NCBI RefSeq assembly: GCF_003478335.1
Contig: NZ_QUFB01000013.1
Coordinates: 1 to 64,000 of the forward strand
Reading direction: 5' to 3'
Length of the DNA stretch: 64,000 bases
Origin: Clostridium sp. AM49-4BH
Lineage (GTDB): Bacteria > Bacillota > Clostridia > Lachnospirales > Lachnospiraceae
Below are positions 26,532 to 35,216 of this stretch, in pieces. Made by a program: the position numbers and the translations under genes. Below the pieces are notes generated by a model. That model searched no databases, had not been told where the DNA came from, and was given only the letters and a program-made list of their open reading frames with translations. Position 1 is the first letter of the stretch. Each line of letters starts with the position of its first letter.

Positions 26532-28175
26532 ATGGAAGCGAATCAAAACAAAGCAGAAGGATTTTTGAAGCAGGGAAGTATTCTTGCAGCCGCATCAATT
26601 TTAGTTCGTTTGATCGGTATGTTTTACCGTATCCCGCTCGCAAATATTATTGGAGATGCCGGTAATGGAATCTATTCCGCAGCGTTTGAGGTATACAATA
26701 TTTTATTGATCATTTCCTCTTACGGAATGCCGATGGCAGTGTCTAAGATGGTTTCGGCAAAATGCACCAAAAAAGAATACAAAGGAGCTTACCGGGTATT
26801 TCGTTACTCCATGGTCTTTTCGATTTTTTCCGGCGGATTAATGGCACTTTTTGTATTCTTTGGAGCCGGTTGGATTGAGAGAACTTTTTTCTCAAGTTTT
26901 CAGGGAATATCTATTCCACTGCGTGTGCTGGCACCGACAATTTTTGTCGTAGCTGTAATGGGTACGCTGCGTGGACTGTTTCAAGGAAAAAATACAATGC
27001 TTCCTACGGCAGTTTCACAGATATTAGAACAGATTGTCAACGCAGTGGTTAGTATTGTGGCTGCATATTATTTGATGAGTGATCACAGTGCTTCCAAAAA
27101 CTTGTCAGCGTGGGGTGCTGCCGGTGGTACGGTAGGAACTCTGCTCGGTGCAGCGTCTGCTTTACTGTTTTTAGGTATGATCTATACTTTGTATCGCCCG
27201 GTTCTTCGCAGACAGGCGCGTAGGGATCGAATTACACCTAGGGAATCTGCTGCAGATTATTATAAGTTGATCCTTTGGACGGTCATTCCTATCATACTCA
27301 GCCAGACGGTATATCAGCTTAGTGGAATTATCGATGTTACAATATTTAACTTTGCGATGGAAGCCAGAGGTGTGAATGCTACCGTAATTAGTACTTTGCA
27401 AGGTATTTACAGTACAAAGTATCGTTTGTTAGTCAGTGTACCGATTGCAGTATCAACGGCAATCGCATCTTCTATGATTCCTAGTTTGGTGGCATCGGTT
27501 ACGACCGGGGATCGTCGTGCGATCAAAGACAAAGTGACGATGGCGGTTAAATTTAATATGATCATTGCATTTCCATCTGCAGTTGGATTAGCAATATTGG
27601 CACAGCCGATCATACGTCTGCTGTTCCCGGCATCCGATTATGTGACAGGAGGAATGATGCTAATGACAGGATCGACGTGTATTATCTTCTATGCATTGTC
27701 AACTGTGACAAGTGGGGTGCTGCAGAGTATTGACCGGATGAATCTGCCGGTCATCCATTCTTTGATATCATTAGCAATTCATGTCGTTGTCGTGTTTACA
27801 CTGCTTCGTTTTACCGGAATGGGAGCGTATGCGTTGGTATTTGGTAATGTAACTTATCCGTTAGTCGTTTGTTTCTTAAATGGCAGAAGCGTCAGCAGAA
27901 ATTTAGGATTCAAACAGGAAGTAGTAAAAACATTCTGTGTCCCGTTTTTGTCTTCGGTGGTAATGGGAATACTGACGTTCGTTGTATACGAGTTGTTTTT
28001 CATTGTCAGCCATCGTATTTATGTTGCAATCGTACCTGCATTGGTTGTGGCGGTTGCAAGTTACTTTGCTTTGGTATTGAAGTTGCAGGGACTTTCCAGG
28101 TCAGAGCTTTATGAGTTCCCGATGGGACGAAAAATGTCAATCGTTGCAGATAAATTTCATTTGTTGAACGATTAG
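26532..28175 (+). CDS. MOP-superfamily lipid flippase, SpoVB/MurJ-like
   Basis: The 547-residue protein has about 14 hydrophobic segments and the N-terminal pattern SILAAASILVRLIGMFYRIPLANIIG, typical of the polysaccharide-biosynthesis (SpoVB/Wzx/MurJ) branch of the MOP exporters. These flip lipid-linked sugars such as lipid II across the membrane. Which one it is cannot be told: SpoVB in sporulation or the vegetative lipid II flippase. It begins 18 bp after ybeY. Confidence 0.85.
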   Translation: MEANQNKAEGFLKQGSILAAASILVRLIGMFYRIPLANIIGDAGNGIYSAAFEVYNILLIISSYGMPMAVSKMVSAKCTKKEYKGAYRVFRYSMVFSIFSGGLMALFVFFGAGWIERTFFSSFQGISIPLRVLAPTIFVVAVMGTLRGLFQGKNTMLPTAVSQILEQIVNAVVSIVAAYYLMSDHSASKNLSAWGAAGGTVGTLLGAASALLFLGMIYTLYRPVLRRQARRDRITPRESAADYYKLILWTVIPIILSQTVYQLSGIIDVTIFNFAMEARGVNATVISTLQGIYSTKYRLLVSVPIAVSTAIASSMIPSLVASVTTGDRRAIKDKVTMAVKFNMIIAFPSAVGLAILAQPIIRLLFPASDYVTGGMMLMTGSTCIIFYALSTVTSGVLQSIDRMNLPVIHSLISLAIHVVVVFTLLRFTGMGAYALVFGNVTYPLVVCFLNGRSVSRNLGFKQEVVKTFCVPFLSSVVMGILTFVVYELFFIVSHRIYVAIVPALVVAVASYFALVLKLQGLSRSELYEFPMGRKMSIVADKFHLLND

Positions 28176-28197
28176 TATAGGAATGAGGGTATAATGC

Positions 28198-31100
28198 ATG
28201 TATAAGATCACAAGAGAGGCAATTAGAAGACTTGCCACGACGGAGACTGTTTACTACCGCGGAATGCGTTATTATGCGGCGCATGCAGTGTCTGATGTGA
28301 CGTGGAATGAAGCTACCAAGCAGTATCATGCATTTGTGCAAGGCAGCAATATATATGGTGTTACGATTGGATTTGGCGAAGATGAACAGATCACGCATAG
28401 CTGCAATTGTCCGGCTCATGCAAAATATCCGGGTGCCTGCAAACACGTTGTGGCTGCATTATTATTTATTGCAGATTATCAGCAGAGAGCAGATGCGTTG
28501 GAAAATCTCGGTTGGGAAGATCAAACAGCATACAAGATAATAGAATATTTCCGCAAACGGGAATATCGCAAACTGACACCGCAGTATTTTCATCTGGCAC
28601 TGCAGGTTACGGTCAATGAACCGCTAAAGTCCAGACAGTCCAAGGCATTTGTTGGCCTGTACGCCGGCAGCAGCAAGATGTATAAAGTATCCAATACCAA
28701 AAAGTTTATTCAGGATTATTATAATCATAAAGAGATCCGACTAGGCAAAGAATTTCGGTATATACCGGAAGAATGTCAGTTTGAACCGACATCGGCGGCG
28801 GTTTTGGCTTATCTGACAGAAATATACGAGATTCAGGAGACATTAGGTAAGACGTATTATTCGAATCTATTTAATCGACAGGAATTGGTCGTATCACAAA
28901 ATATGCTTTGCAAACTGTTACGTCTTGCAGAGGGATTACACTGTGATATAATTCTTCGGGATAAAAAGATGGAAAATATGGAGATTATGTGTTCGAATCC
29001 AAAGTTATCCATGGAACTGCAGATGGAAGATGAAGTGTTGTCTTTACATGATATGGGACAGGAGCCGATAATCTCTATTTGTGAAGATGGTTCGATCCTC
29101 TGTTATCAGGGAGGTATTTATCTGCCGGATATGGAGTTTTTAGCCAATTTGCGTCCATTTTTTACAACATTGTTTGGCAAAAAACAATCTGAATTAGAGT
29201 TTCGTGGTGAAAATATGGGCAGCTTTATCGAAAAAGTATTGCCGGTGATCAAAAAAACCATGAATATTCAAGTGCCGGAGAAGATCAAGGATCATTATAT
29301 TGTGGAACAGCTCCAGCCTAAATTGTATTTTGATATAGACCGAAGCAGACAAAGACCGGTTTTAGTGGCCCGTATGATATTTGCTTATGGAGAGCATGAG
29401 GTCAATCCTTTGCAAGATGAGCATAAAGGAAGTTATATTTTAGTACGTGATCGTGAAGAAGAGGAACAGCTTTTGCGGTTGATGTATGATAAGCATTTTT
29501 CGGTGCGCAGAGAGCAGTTTGTTCTGACGAAGGAAGACGAGATATTTCAGTTGATGACGGAAGGGATGCAAGATCTATGTCGTCAGTTTGAAGTTTTTTA
29601 TTCAAAAGAATATAAGGCGAATTCCATCAAGAAAGTAGGAATGCTATCGGCAGGAATCCGACTCAACACAGATATTAATTTGTTGGAAATGGATGTTGAC
29701 TATGGGCATATTCCTAAGGAAGAGCTAAGAGATTTCTTCCGTTCGCTCAAATTAAAAAAGAAGTATTATCGCTTGAAAAGTGGTGCTTTTGTTAATCTGA
29801 TGACAGAAGATAAGCAGATTGATGAATTGCGGGATCTGTTGTCGATAGGAGAGGTGACGGAGGATAATAAGATTGCTTTCTCGCAGACAGCTGTGATGGA
29901 GGTGGATGAGCTGCTTCCGCATACCCAGCGAATTACGAGAGATGCGGGGTATAAACAGTTATTGGAAGATCTGAAAAATCCGGATAAAACCAATTGGGAG
30001 CTGCCAAACGGTATGGAAGATATACTGCGGCCTTATCAGATAACGGGATATCGCTGGTTGTGTTCCTTGGCTCATTATGGAATGGGTGGGATTTTGGCAG
30101 ATGATATGGGACTTGGTAAGACATTGCAGACAATTACCTATGTATTGGCGAATCCAGGTACCCGTACCTTGATCGTATGTCCGACTTCGCTGGCGTACAA
30201 TTGGCAGGACGAGTTTTCAAAATTTGCACCGCAGATCGCCACACAGATCATTTCAGGAACACCACAGGAACGTGCAGATCTGATGCAGCAGAGTACAGAT
30301 GTTCCGGTATGGATCACTACCTATCCATTGATTCGTAAGGATGTTGATCTTTACAAAGCGCAGATCTTTGATGCGTGCTTTATTGATGAGGCACAATTTA
30401 TCAAAAATCCAACCTCGTTGGGCGCAAAGGCGGTAAAGGCTGTGCAGGCAAAGCATCGGTTTGCATTGACAGGTACACCGATTGAGAATACATTGTCAGA
30501 ATTATGGTCAATCTTTGATTTTGTTATGCCGGGATTTTTTGGCAGATATCGACAATTTGAAGAATGTTATGAGAAGCCGATACTGCGCGATCACGATTCT
30601 GTTCAAATGCAAAAATTACGACGTAAGATCCGTCCTTTTGTGTTACGGCGTATGAAGAAAGAGGTACTTACCGAACTGCCGGATAAGATTGAAACCAGAC
30701 GTATGGCAGAAATGGGCGCCAAGCAGCGTAAGATCTATGAATCGTATTTGGCACGCATTCAAATGGAGTTGGCCGGAGATGAGGAGAATACACCTGGCGG
30801 CAATCGTATGCAGGTATTAGCGGCATTGACCAGACTTCGTCAGATCTGTTGTCATCCGGCAACGTTTGCATCAAATTATCATGGTGGAAGCGGCAAGCTG
30901 GATCTGCTTATGGAGCAATTACCGGATATATTGGAGGGTGGTCACAGTGTGATCGTTTTTTCACAATTTACTTCAATGCTTTCAATTATTGCGCACGAGT
31001 TGAAACAAAGAAATATTCCGTTTTTCTATTTGGCGGGATCGACCAGCGCGCAGGAGCGTAAACGCGAGGTCAAGGAGTTTAACCGCGGTGAAGTCAAAGT

Positions 31101-31398
31101 GTTTTTGATCTCCTTGAAAGCGGGAGGAACCGGTTTGAATCTGACAGGAGCTGATACTGTGATCCATTTTGATCCGTGGTGGAATCCGGCAGTTGAGGAT
31201 CAGGCAACGGATCGTGCATACCGCATTGGACAAAAGAAGAAAGTACAAGTGATCAAATATGTGATGAAAGATTCGATCGAGGAAAAGATCTATGAATTGC
31301 AGAAACGCAAAAAACAGCTTTCTGATCAGTTGATCCAGGCAGGGGAGAGTTTTGTAACACAGTTGACGATGGAAGAAATCAAAGAACTGTTTTTATAA
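28198..31398 (+). CDS. SNF2 family DNA/RNA helicase with SWIM zinc finger
   Basis: This 1066-residue protein has an N-terminal SWIM zinc finger (C69, C71, C81, H83), a middle SNF2-associated bacterial domain, and a C-terminal helicase core: the Walker A motif DDMGLGKT (635-642), DEAQFIKN, LTGTPIEN, and motifs V-VI with GGTGLNLTGAD and QATDRAYRIGQ. Bacterial SWI2/SNF2 proteins such as RapA remodel protein-DNA complexes or recycle RNA polymerase; the role of this SWIM type is not known. It follows the flippase gene by 22 bp. Confidence 0.93.
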   Translation: MYKITREAIRRLATTETVYYRGMRYYAAHAVSDVTWNEATKQYHAFVQGSNIYGVTIGFGEDEQITHSCNCPAHAKYPGACKHVVAALLFIADYQQRADALENLGWEDQTAYKIIEYFRKREYRKLTPQYFHLALQVTVNEPLKSRQSKAFVGLYAGSSKMYKVSNTKKFIQDYYNHKEIRLGKEFRYIPEECQFEPTSAAVLAYLTEIYEIQETLGKTYYSNLFNRQELVVSQNMLCKLLRLAEGLHCDIILRDKKMENMEIMCSNPKLSMELQMEDEVLSLHDMGQEPIISICEDGSILCYQGGIYLPDMEFLANLRPFFTTLFGKKQSELEFRGENMGSFIEKVLPVIKKTMNIQVPEKIKDHYIVEQLQPKLYFDIDRSRQRPVLVARMIFAYGEHEVNPLQDEHKGSYILVRDREEEEQLLRLMYDKHFSVRREQFVLTKEDEIFQLMTEGMQDLCRQFEVFYSKEYKANSIKKVGMLSAGIRLNTDINLLEMDVDYGHIPKEELRDFFRSLKLKKKYYRLKSGAFVNLMTEDKQIDELRDLLSIGEVTEDNKIAFSQTAVMEVDELLPHTQRITRDAGYKQLLEDLKNPDKTNWELPNGMEDILRPYQITGYRWLCSLAHYGMGGILADDMGLGKTLQTITYVLANPGTRTLIVCPTSLAYNWQDEFSKFAPQIATQIISGTPQERADLMQQSTDVPVWITTYPLIRKDVDLYKAQIFDACFIDEAQFIKNPTSLGAKAVKAVQAKHRFALTGTPIENTLSELWSIFDFVMPGFFGRYRQFEECYEKPILRDHDSVQMQKLRRKIRPFVLRRMKKEVLTELPDKIETRRMAEMGAKQRKIYESYLARIQMELAGDEENTPGGNRMQVLAALTRLRQICCHPATFASNYHGGSGKLDLLMEQLPDILEGGHSVIVFSQFTSMLSIIAHELKQRNIPFFYLAGSTSAQERKREVKEFNRGEVKVFLISLKAGGTGLNLTGADTVIHFDPWWNPAVEDQATDRAYRIGQKKKVQVIKYVMKDSIEEKIYELQKRKKQLSDQLIQAGESFVTQLTMEEIKELFL

Positions 31399-31408
31399 AA
31401 AATATTTC

Positions 31409-31437
31409 TTGCAATATATTGCAGAGTGTGGTATTCT
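31409..31437 (+). promoter_or_regulatory. Promoter of rplS
   Basis: TTGCAA (31409-31414) and TATTCT (31432-31437) are separated by 17 bases. They lie about 90 bp upstream of rplS. The ~80-nt leader could hold an L19 autoregulatory structure, but no clear stem was seen. Confidence 0.6.
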
Positions 31438-31526
31438 GTTGAAGTTGTGAGTAGAGATATTCCGCTGTTACGGTTGCAAAAAGCACAAAAGTATTAAGAA
31501 TGTCAACATCAAAAAGGAGGTTCAAC

Positions 31527-31874
31527 ATGAACGATATTATTAAGGCGATTGAAAACGAACAGTTAAAGTCTGACATCACAGATTTTAATGTAGGTGATAC
31601 CGTAAAGGTATACGCAAAGGTTATTGAGGGTTCCAGAGAGCGTATCCAGGTATACGAGGGAACTGTTCTTAAGAGACAGAACGGTGGAGCTCGCGAGACA
31701 TTTACAGTTAGAAAACTTTCAAACGGTGTAGGCGTAGAGAAGACTTGGCCATTGCATTCCCCGATTATTGATAAGATCGAGGTAGTACGCAGAGGTAAAG
31801 CTAGAAGAGCAAAATTGTTCTATCTTCGTGACCGCGTTGGTAAAGCTGCTAAGGTTAAAGAGATCGTTAAATAA
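31527..31874 (+). CDS. rplS: 50S ribosomal protein L19
   Basis: L19 sits at the 30S-50S interface. The 115-residue chain shows [20 protein letters not shown] and the C-terminal basic part [24 protein letters not shown] at 31527 has AAAGGAGG upstream. It stands alone here with its own promoter and terminator, not joined to trmD as in many relatives. Confidence 0.98.
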   Translation: MNDIIKAIENEQLKSDITDFNVGDTVKVYAKVIEGSRERIQVYEGTVLKRQNGGARETFTVRKLSNGVGVEKTWPLHSPIIDKIEVVRRGKARRAKLFYLRDRVGKAAKVKEIVK

Positions 31875-31903
31875 GTAGTTTCATAGACGGACGGACGTAT
31901 TGG

Positions 31904-31945
31904 ACAGGCGTTATGCGTTATAGCATAACGTCTGTTTTGTTTTTA
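31904..31945 (+). terminator. Terminator of rplS
   Basis: A 13-bp stem (31904-31916 with 31923-31935, one G-T pair) and 6-nt loop are followed by a T-rich run. Confidence 0.88.
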
Positions 31946-32026
31946 ACACAGACATCCGGGGCAATCCTTCAGGCATGTATACATCAGAGACATAACAAAA
32001 TAAGAAATCACACAAATGTAACATTC

Positions 32027-32055
32027 TTGATGAATATTTGTAACATATTTATGCT
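32027..32055 (+). promoter_or_regulatory. Possible promoter of the VanW gene
   Basis: TTGATG (32027-32032) and TATGCT (32050-32055) are 17 bases apart, ~60 bp before the VanW start. The fit to consensus is moderate. Confidence 0.4.
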
Positions 32056-32117
32056 AATATATACATCCGTTAGTAGAAAGTATTATATTACATCAGATAT
32101 GGAGGAAGAGGATTGTT

Positions 32118-33455
32118 ATGAAGAAGGGATATCAGATAGTAATAGGAGCAGCTATTGCTTTGGCTCTTGTTGGGGGAGGTTTTGCAGGCAGAGCGATGTA
32201 TGCGGAGCATCAGAGGAATCAAGCTGCAGCAGAGCATGCAAAGCAGGAAAAACTGATGAACGATAAAGTAACTTCCCATGCAGATAAAACCTATGGAAAT
32301 AAATGGATACTGGATACGGAGCTGTCCGGTAAAACGGCAGAGCAGATCACACCGCTACTCAAAGCAGTAATGCAGAAATATAGCGAACGAAAAGTGACGA
32401 TCACAGTAGATGGGGAAGCACAGACGTACTCTATGAAAGACTGTAAAGAAAAGATCCGTTATGTTTGCAGTGATGGTACGAAGTTTAAGCCGGGGGAGGA
32501 AGATAAACTTGCTCAAAGGCTGATCGCAATGGACAAGGAACTTTCTGTATTGGATCAGTATGCGATCATTCAACAGGAGATGAAACCTTCTGCAGAAAAG
32601 ATTACAATTGAATGTAAATCTTCTTCTAAGGGACTGAAGGCAGTACGGTCATCATTACAATCCAAGTATGTGATCCCGGTTACTAATGCACATATGAAGG
32701 CAAATGGCAAGATTACAGGTACGAAGGATGGTCAGACATTAGATTTAGATGCTATCCAAAAAGATTTGAAAACCTATTTAAATAGTAGTGAGCAGAAAGA
32801 TTATGAAAATAGTTATGCGACGAGTGTTGTGAAACCGAGCTGGTATCCAAAAGATCTTAAAAAGATTAACACCGTGATTTCTTCGTTTGAGACGACATTT
32901 GTACATACGACGGATCGTGGGCATAATATTCAAGTGGGAGTATCTCGTGTCAATGGCATTTGTTTGCTGCCGGGAGAAAGCTGTTCCTTTGATGAGAGGA
33001 TCCATGATAACTCGGATGGCCAGGCTTTTCGTAAAGCAAATTCGTATTTGCGGGGACAGGTAGTGCAAACGGATGGCGGTGGAATTTGTCAAATATCTAC
33101 AACAGCGTACAATGCGATCCTGCGTGCCGGAATATTGCCGGCAAAGCGCTATCCGCACAGCATGCCGGTGCATTATGTGCCATTGGGGTTAGATGCGGCA
33201 ATATCAGAAGGTGTTAAAGATTTAAAGATTACCAATACACTGGATGTACCGATCATGATCTATGCGAAAACGAAGAAAAATCGTTTGATCTTTGAAGTGA
33301 AATCTTATAAGAATGCACTGAAAGGGTATCAATATAAGCCGCGAGCAGTACAGCTTTCCAGTGTTAGCGCAAAAGCTTATCTGGATATCTATAAAGGAAA
33401 GAAAAAAGTGAAATCCATTTTGCTGCACACTGATAAATATCAGCAGCACAGCTAG
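32118..33455 (+). CDS. VanW family membrane-anchored protein
   Basis: The N-terminus has a membrane anchor (IVIGAAIALALVGGGFAG), then a putative peptidoglycan-binding domain (residues ~50-220), then the VanW domain with VNGICLLPGESCSFDE, TDGGGICQISTTAYNAILRAG and RYPHSMPVHYVPLGLDAA. VanW proteins occur in some vancomycin resistance clusters but are widespread in Clostridia as cell-wall proteins; no other van gene is near, so resistance is not implied. Length is 445 residues. Confidence 0.88.
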   Translation: MKKGYQIVIGAAIALALVGGGFAGRAMYAEHQRNQAAAEHAKQEKLMNDKVTSHADKTYGNKWILDTELSGKTAEQITPLLKAVMQKYSERKVTITVDGEAQTYSMKDCKEKIRYVCSDGTKFKPGEEDKLAQRLIAMDKELSVLDQYAIIQQEMKPSAEKITIECKSSSKGLKAVRSSLQSKYVIPVTNAHMKANGKITGTKDGQTLDLDAIQKDLKTYLNSSEQKDYENSYATSVVKPSWYPKDLKKINTVISSFETTFVHTTDRGHNIQVGVSRVNGICLLPGESCSFDERIHDNSDGQAFRKANSYLRGQVVQTDGGGICQISTTAYNAILRAGILPAKRYPHSMPVHYVPLGLDAAISEGVKDLKITNTLDVPIMIYAKTKKNRLIFEVKSYKNALKGYQYKPRAVQLSSVSAKAYLDIYKGKKKVKSILLHTDKYQQHS

Positions 33456-33484
33456 GATTGCAAAGTCCCTTTCAATATTCTTCG

Positions 33485-33535
33485 ATATAATAAGCGATAT
33501 GTGGTTGTGAAGAATTTGAGGTATGGGAAGTTTGA
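33485..33535 (-). repeat. Diverged palindromic-repeat unit, copy D
   Basis: Read on the minus strand from 33535, CAAACTTCCCATACC is followed after 16-17 nt by an ACATATCGCTTATTAT block, the same plan as the units at 22.3 and 53.1-53.3 kb. Only one arm is present. It lies in the spacer after the VanW gene. Confidence 0.65.
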
Positions 33536-33560
33536 GTTAGTAACTTATATTTAAAACAGG

Positions 33561-33598
33561 AAAACGCTATCGTGTATTATGTACGATAGCGTTTTTTT
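33561..33598 (+). terminator. Bidirectional terminator between the VanW and arcC genes
   Basis: AAAACGCTATCGT (33561-33573) pairs with ACGATAGCGTTTT (33583-33595), 13 bp with a 9-nt loop and seven T in total. It can serve both convergent genes. Confidence 0.88.
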
Positions 33599-33671
33599 GC
33601 GTCCCATTCAAAATTCGATGACAGCTTGTCGGCTGTATGAAGTCTGAGACCGATCATGTTTATAAGTGGGA

Positions 33672-34607
33672 TCAACAGGTGATCACAGTACCGGTTTTAC
33701 CTTGAACACCGGCCAATGCAGTGTCAATGCTTGTAATGATCGATTTGCGACCATTGCCGGAAGAAGCAAAAGAAACGGCTGCTTCGACCTTAGGCAGCAT
33801 TGCACCGGAAGAAAATTGATTCTCATTAATGTATTTTGTTGCATCTTCTACGCTCATTGCATCTAATGGTGTTTCTGTTGAAGTGCCATAGTTCAATGCG
33901 ACTTTTTCAACACCGGTAAGTAACAATAAGATGTCTGCATCCAGACTTTCTGCTAAGCATGCGCTTGTTACATCCTTTTCGATAACAGCGCTAGCGCCCT
34001 TTAGACGTGTGCCCTGCTGCAGTACCGGAATGCCTCCGCCACCGGCAGCGATGACGATCTGCTCTGCATCCATTAATGCCTTGATTGCATCAAGCTCGTA
34101 AATTTCAATCGGACGTGGGGCAGCGATGACACGCTGATAACCTTTACCAGGAACTTCCTTTACATGATTACCTTTATCTTTTTCTTTTTTAGCCTCTGCT
34201 TCTGTCATAAAACGACCGATTTCTTTTGATGGATAGCTAAAAGCTGCATCAAATGGATCTACACGAACCTGTGTGATCAAAGTAGATACCGGTTTGTAGA
34301 TGCCGCGGTTAAGCAATTCCGTGCGGATTTCATTTTGAAGATCATAGCCGATATAACCTTGACTCATTGCGCTGCAAATAGACATAGGTGCTACGGTGTT
34401 GCTTGGTTCCAAACGGCTGTACTCTGTCATTGCAGAGTGTATCATGCCGACCTGTGGACCATTGCTGTGTGTGATCACAACCTGATATTTTGCTTCGATC
34501 AGATCTGCAATTGCAGCAGCAGCGTTTTTGACAGCTTCTTTTTGTTCCGGGAATGTTTTTCCCAAGGCACTGTGACCTAATGCAACAACAATTTTTTTAC
34601 TATTCAT
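33672..34607 (-). CDS. arcC: Carbamate kinase
   Basis: Carbamate kinase makes ATP from carbamoyl phosphate in arginine, agmatine or purine breakdown. The 311-residue chain shows HSNGPQVGMIH, the AAGGGGIPV loop and a lysine-rich insertion around residues 120-150. The N-terminal loop reads ALGHSALG instead of the usual ALGGNAL, a variant of a separate clade. ATG at 34607 with GGAGA upstream was preferred over an in-frame ATG at 34622. No arginine deiminase or carbamoyltransferase gene is nearby. Confidence 0.9.
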   Translation of the reverse strand: MNSKKIVVALGHSALGKTFPEQKEAVKNAAAAIADLIEAKYQVVITHSNGPQVGMIHSAMTEYSRLEPSNTVAPMSICSAMSQGYIGYDLQNEIRTELLNRGIYKPVSTLITQVRVDPFDAAFSYPSKEIGRFMTEAEAKKEKDKGNHVKEVPGKGYQRVIAAPRPIEIYELDAIKALMDAEQIVIAAGGGGIPVLQQGTRLKGASAVIEKDVTSACLAESLDADILLLLTGVEKVALNYGTSTETPLDAMSVEDATKYINENQFSSGAMLPKVEAAVSFASSGNGRKSIITSIDTALAGVQGKTGTVITC

Positions 34608-34869
34608 ATGCAATATCTCCATTCATATTTATTTATCATTAATAATGTGATATCTTCGGTAGCTTATACCGATAGAACTGTATTTATTTTACCATGCGTC
34701 TAATGAAAATCAACAGAAAGCCATGAAAAGGGGACTGATCAAAAGGAGAGGGAGGACTGGCGATTCAGCGAGTTCAGCTTCACAAAATAAGTTAGCGCTG
34801 ACAAACTGTTAAATAATATAAATGAAATGGCTGTTTGAAACTAATTTTCTAAAAAAATTAAAAAAACAC
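34608..34869. other. Intergenic spacer upstream of glnN and arcC
   Basis: No gene or clear structure was seen in this AT-rich spacer between the divergent arcC and glnN units. It should hold the arcC promoter, but no box pair was convincing. The regulatory elements of glnN begin at 34870. Confidence 0.5.
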
Positions 34870-34898
34870 TTTTCAAACCAAAAAAAGTGTGCTATAGT
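34870..34898 (+). promoter_or_regulatory. Promoter of glnN
   Basis: TTTTCA (34870-34875) and TATAGT (34893-34898) are 17 bases apart. This places the transcript start near 34905, just before the hairpins of the attenuator leader and over 300 bases before the glnN start. Confidence 0.6.
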
Positions 34899-34903
34899 AT
34901 CAG

Positions 34904-34969
34904 CAGTTGAATAAATAACAGACAAGAACAACGGCGTTCTCAAATTTATTTGGGTGCGTCTTTTTTTTT
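34904..34969 (+). promoter_or_regulatory. ANTAR-type transcription attenuator in the glnN leader
   Basis: A hairpin with 5-bp stem AGAAC/GTTCT (34925-34929, 34936-34940) exposes the hexaloop AACGGC, with A at position 1 and G at position 4, the known recognition pattern of ANTAR antitermination proteins. Its 3' arm and part of its loop also form the 5' arm of an intrinsic terminator: 34933-34944 pairs with 34949-34960 (one mismatch, three G-T), followed by nine T. The two structures exclude each other. A short upstream hairpin, GTTG/TAAC with loop AATAAA (34906-34919), sits where the first of the two ANTAR hairpins should be, but lacks the loop G. This predicts nitrogen-dependent antitermination of glnN. 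Confidence 0.65.
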
Positions 34970-35046
34970 GGAAATTGGCATTACACTTTAGAATCTTAAG
35001 AAAAGATGCTAAAATGGAGTGGTAATCTGTTGATTCAACGAAGTAT

Positions 35047-35179
35047 ATAAGGTTTGTGAGACATCATAGACGTGGCTTCGGTGTCAGTTCACGTTGACAG
35101 CAGGAAATGACAACAGTGATGGACAACAAGACGGACAGCATGGTGAGTGAGCAGACATCATAAAATATACAAACCTTAT
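35047..35179 (+). ncRNA. Structured leader segment closed by an 11-bp stem, upstream of glnN
   Basis: ATAAGGTTTGT (35047-35057) pairs perfectly with ACAAACCTTAT (35169-35179) around 111 nt. Inside, GTGGC-TTCG-GTG forms a small UUCG hairpin and TGTCAG/TTGACA (35081-35098) forms another; both use the GTGTC bases, so they compete. AGACATCATA occurs twice (35060 and 35153). No known riboswitch was recognised. It begins 78 nt after the attenuator's T-run. Confidence 0.45.
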
Positions 35180-35216
35180 TGTAAACTACATATTAATATG
35201 AAAGGAAGGTAGTAAC

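Noticed and set aside
32118..33455. Vancomycin resistance gene
   Set aside because: VanW proteins are widespread in Clostridia without resistance, and no vanA/B, vanH, vanX or vanR/S is near.
34977..35216. Known glutamine riboswitch (glnA or Downstream-peptide class)
   Set aside because: Those are known from cyanobacteria and marine bacteria, and their conserved core was not seen here.
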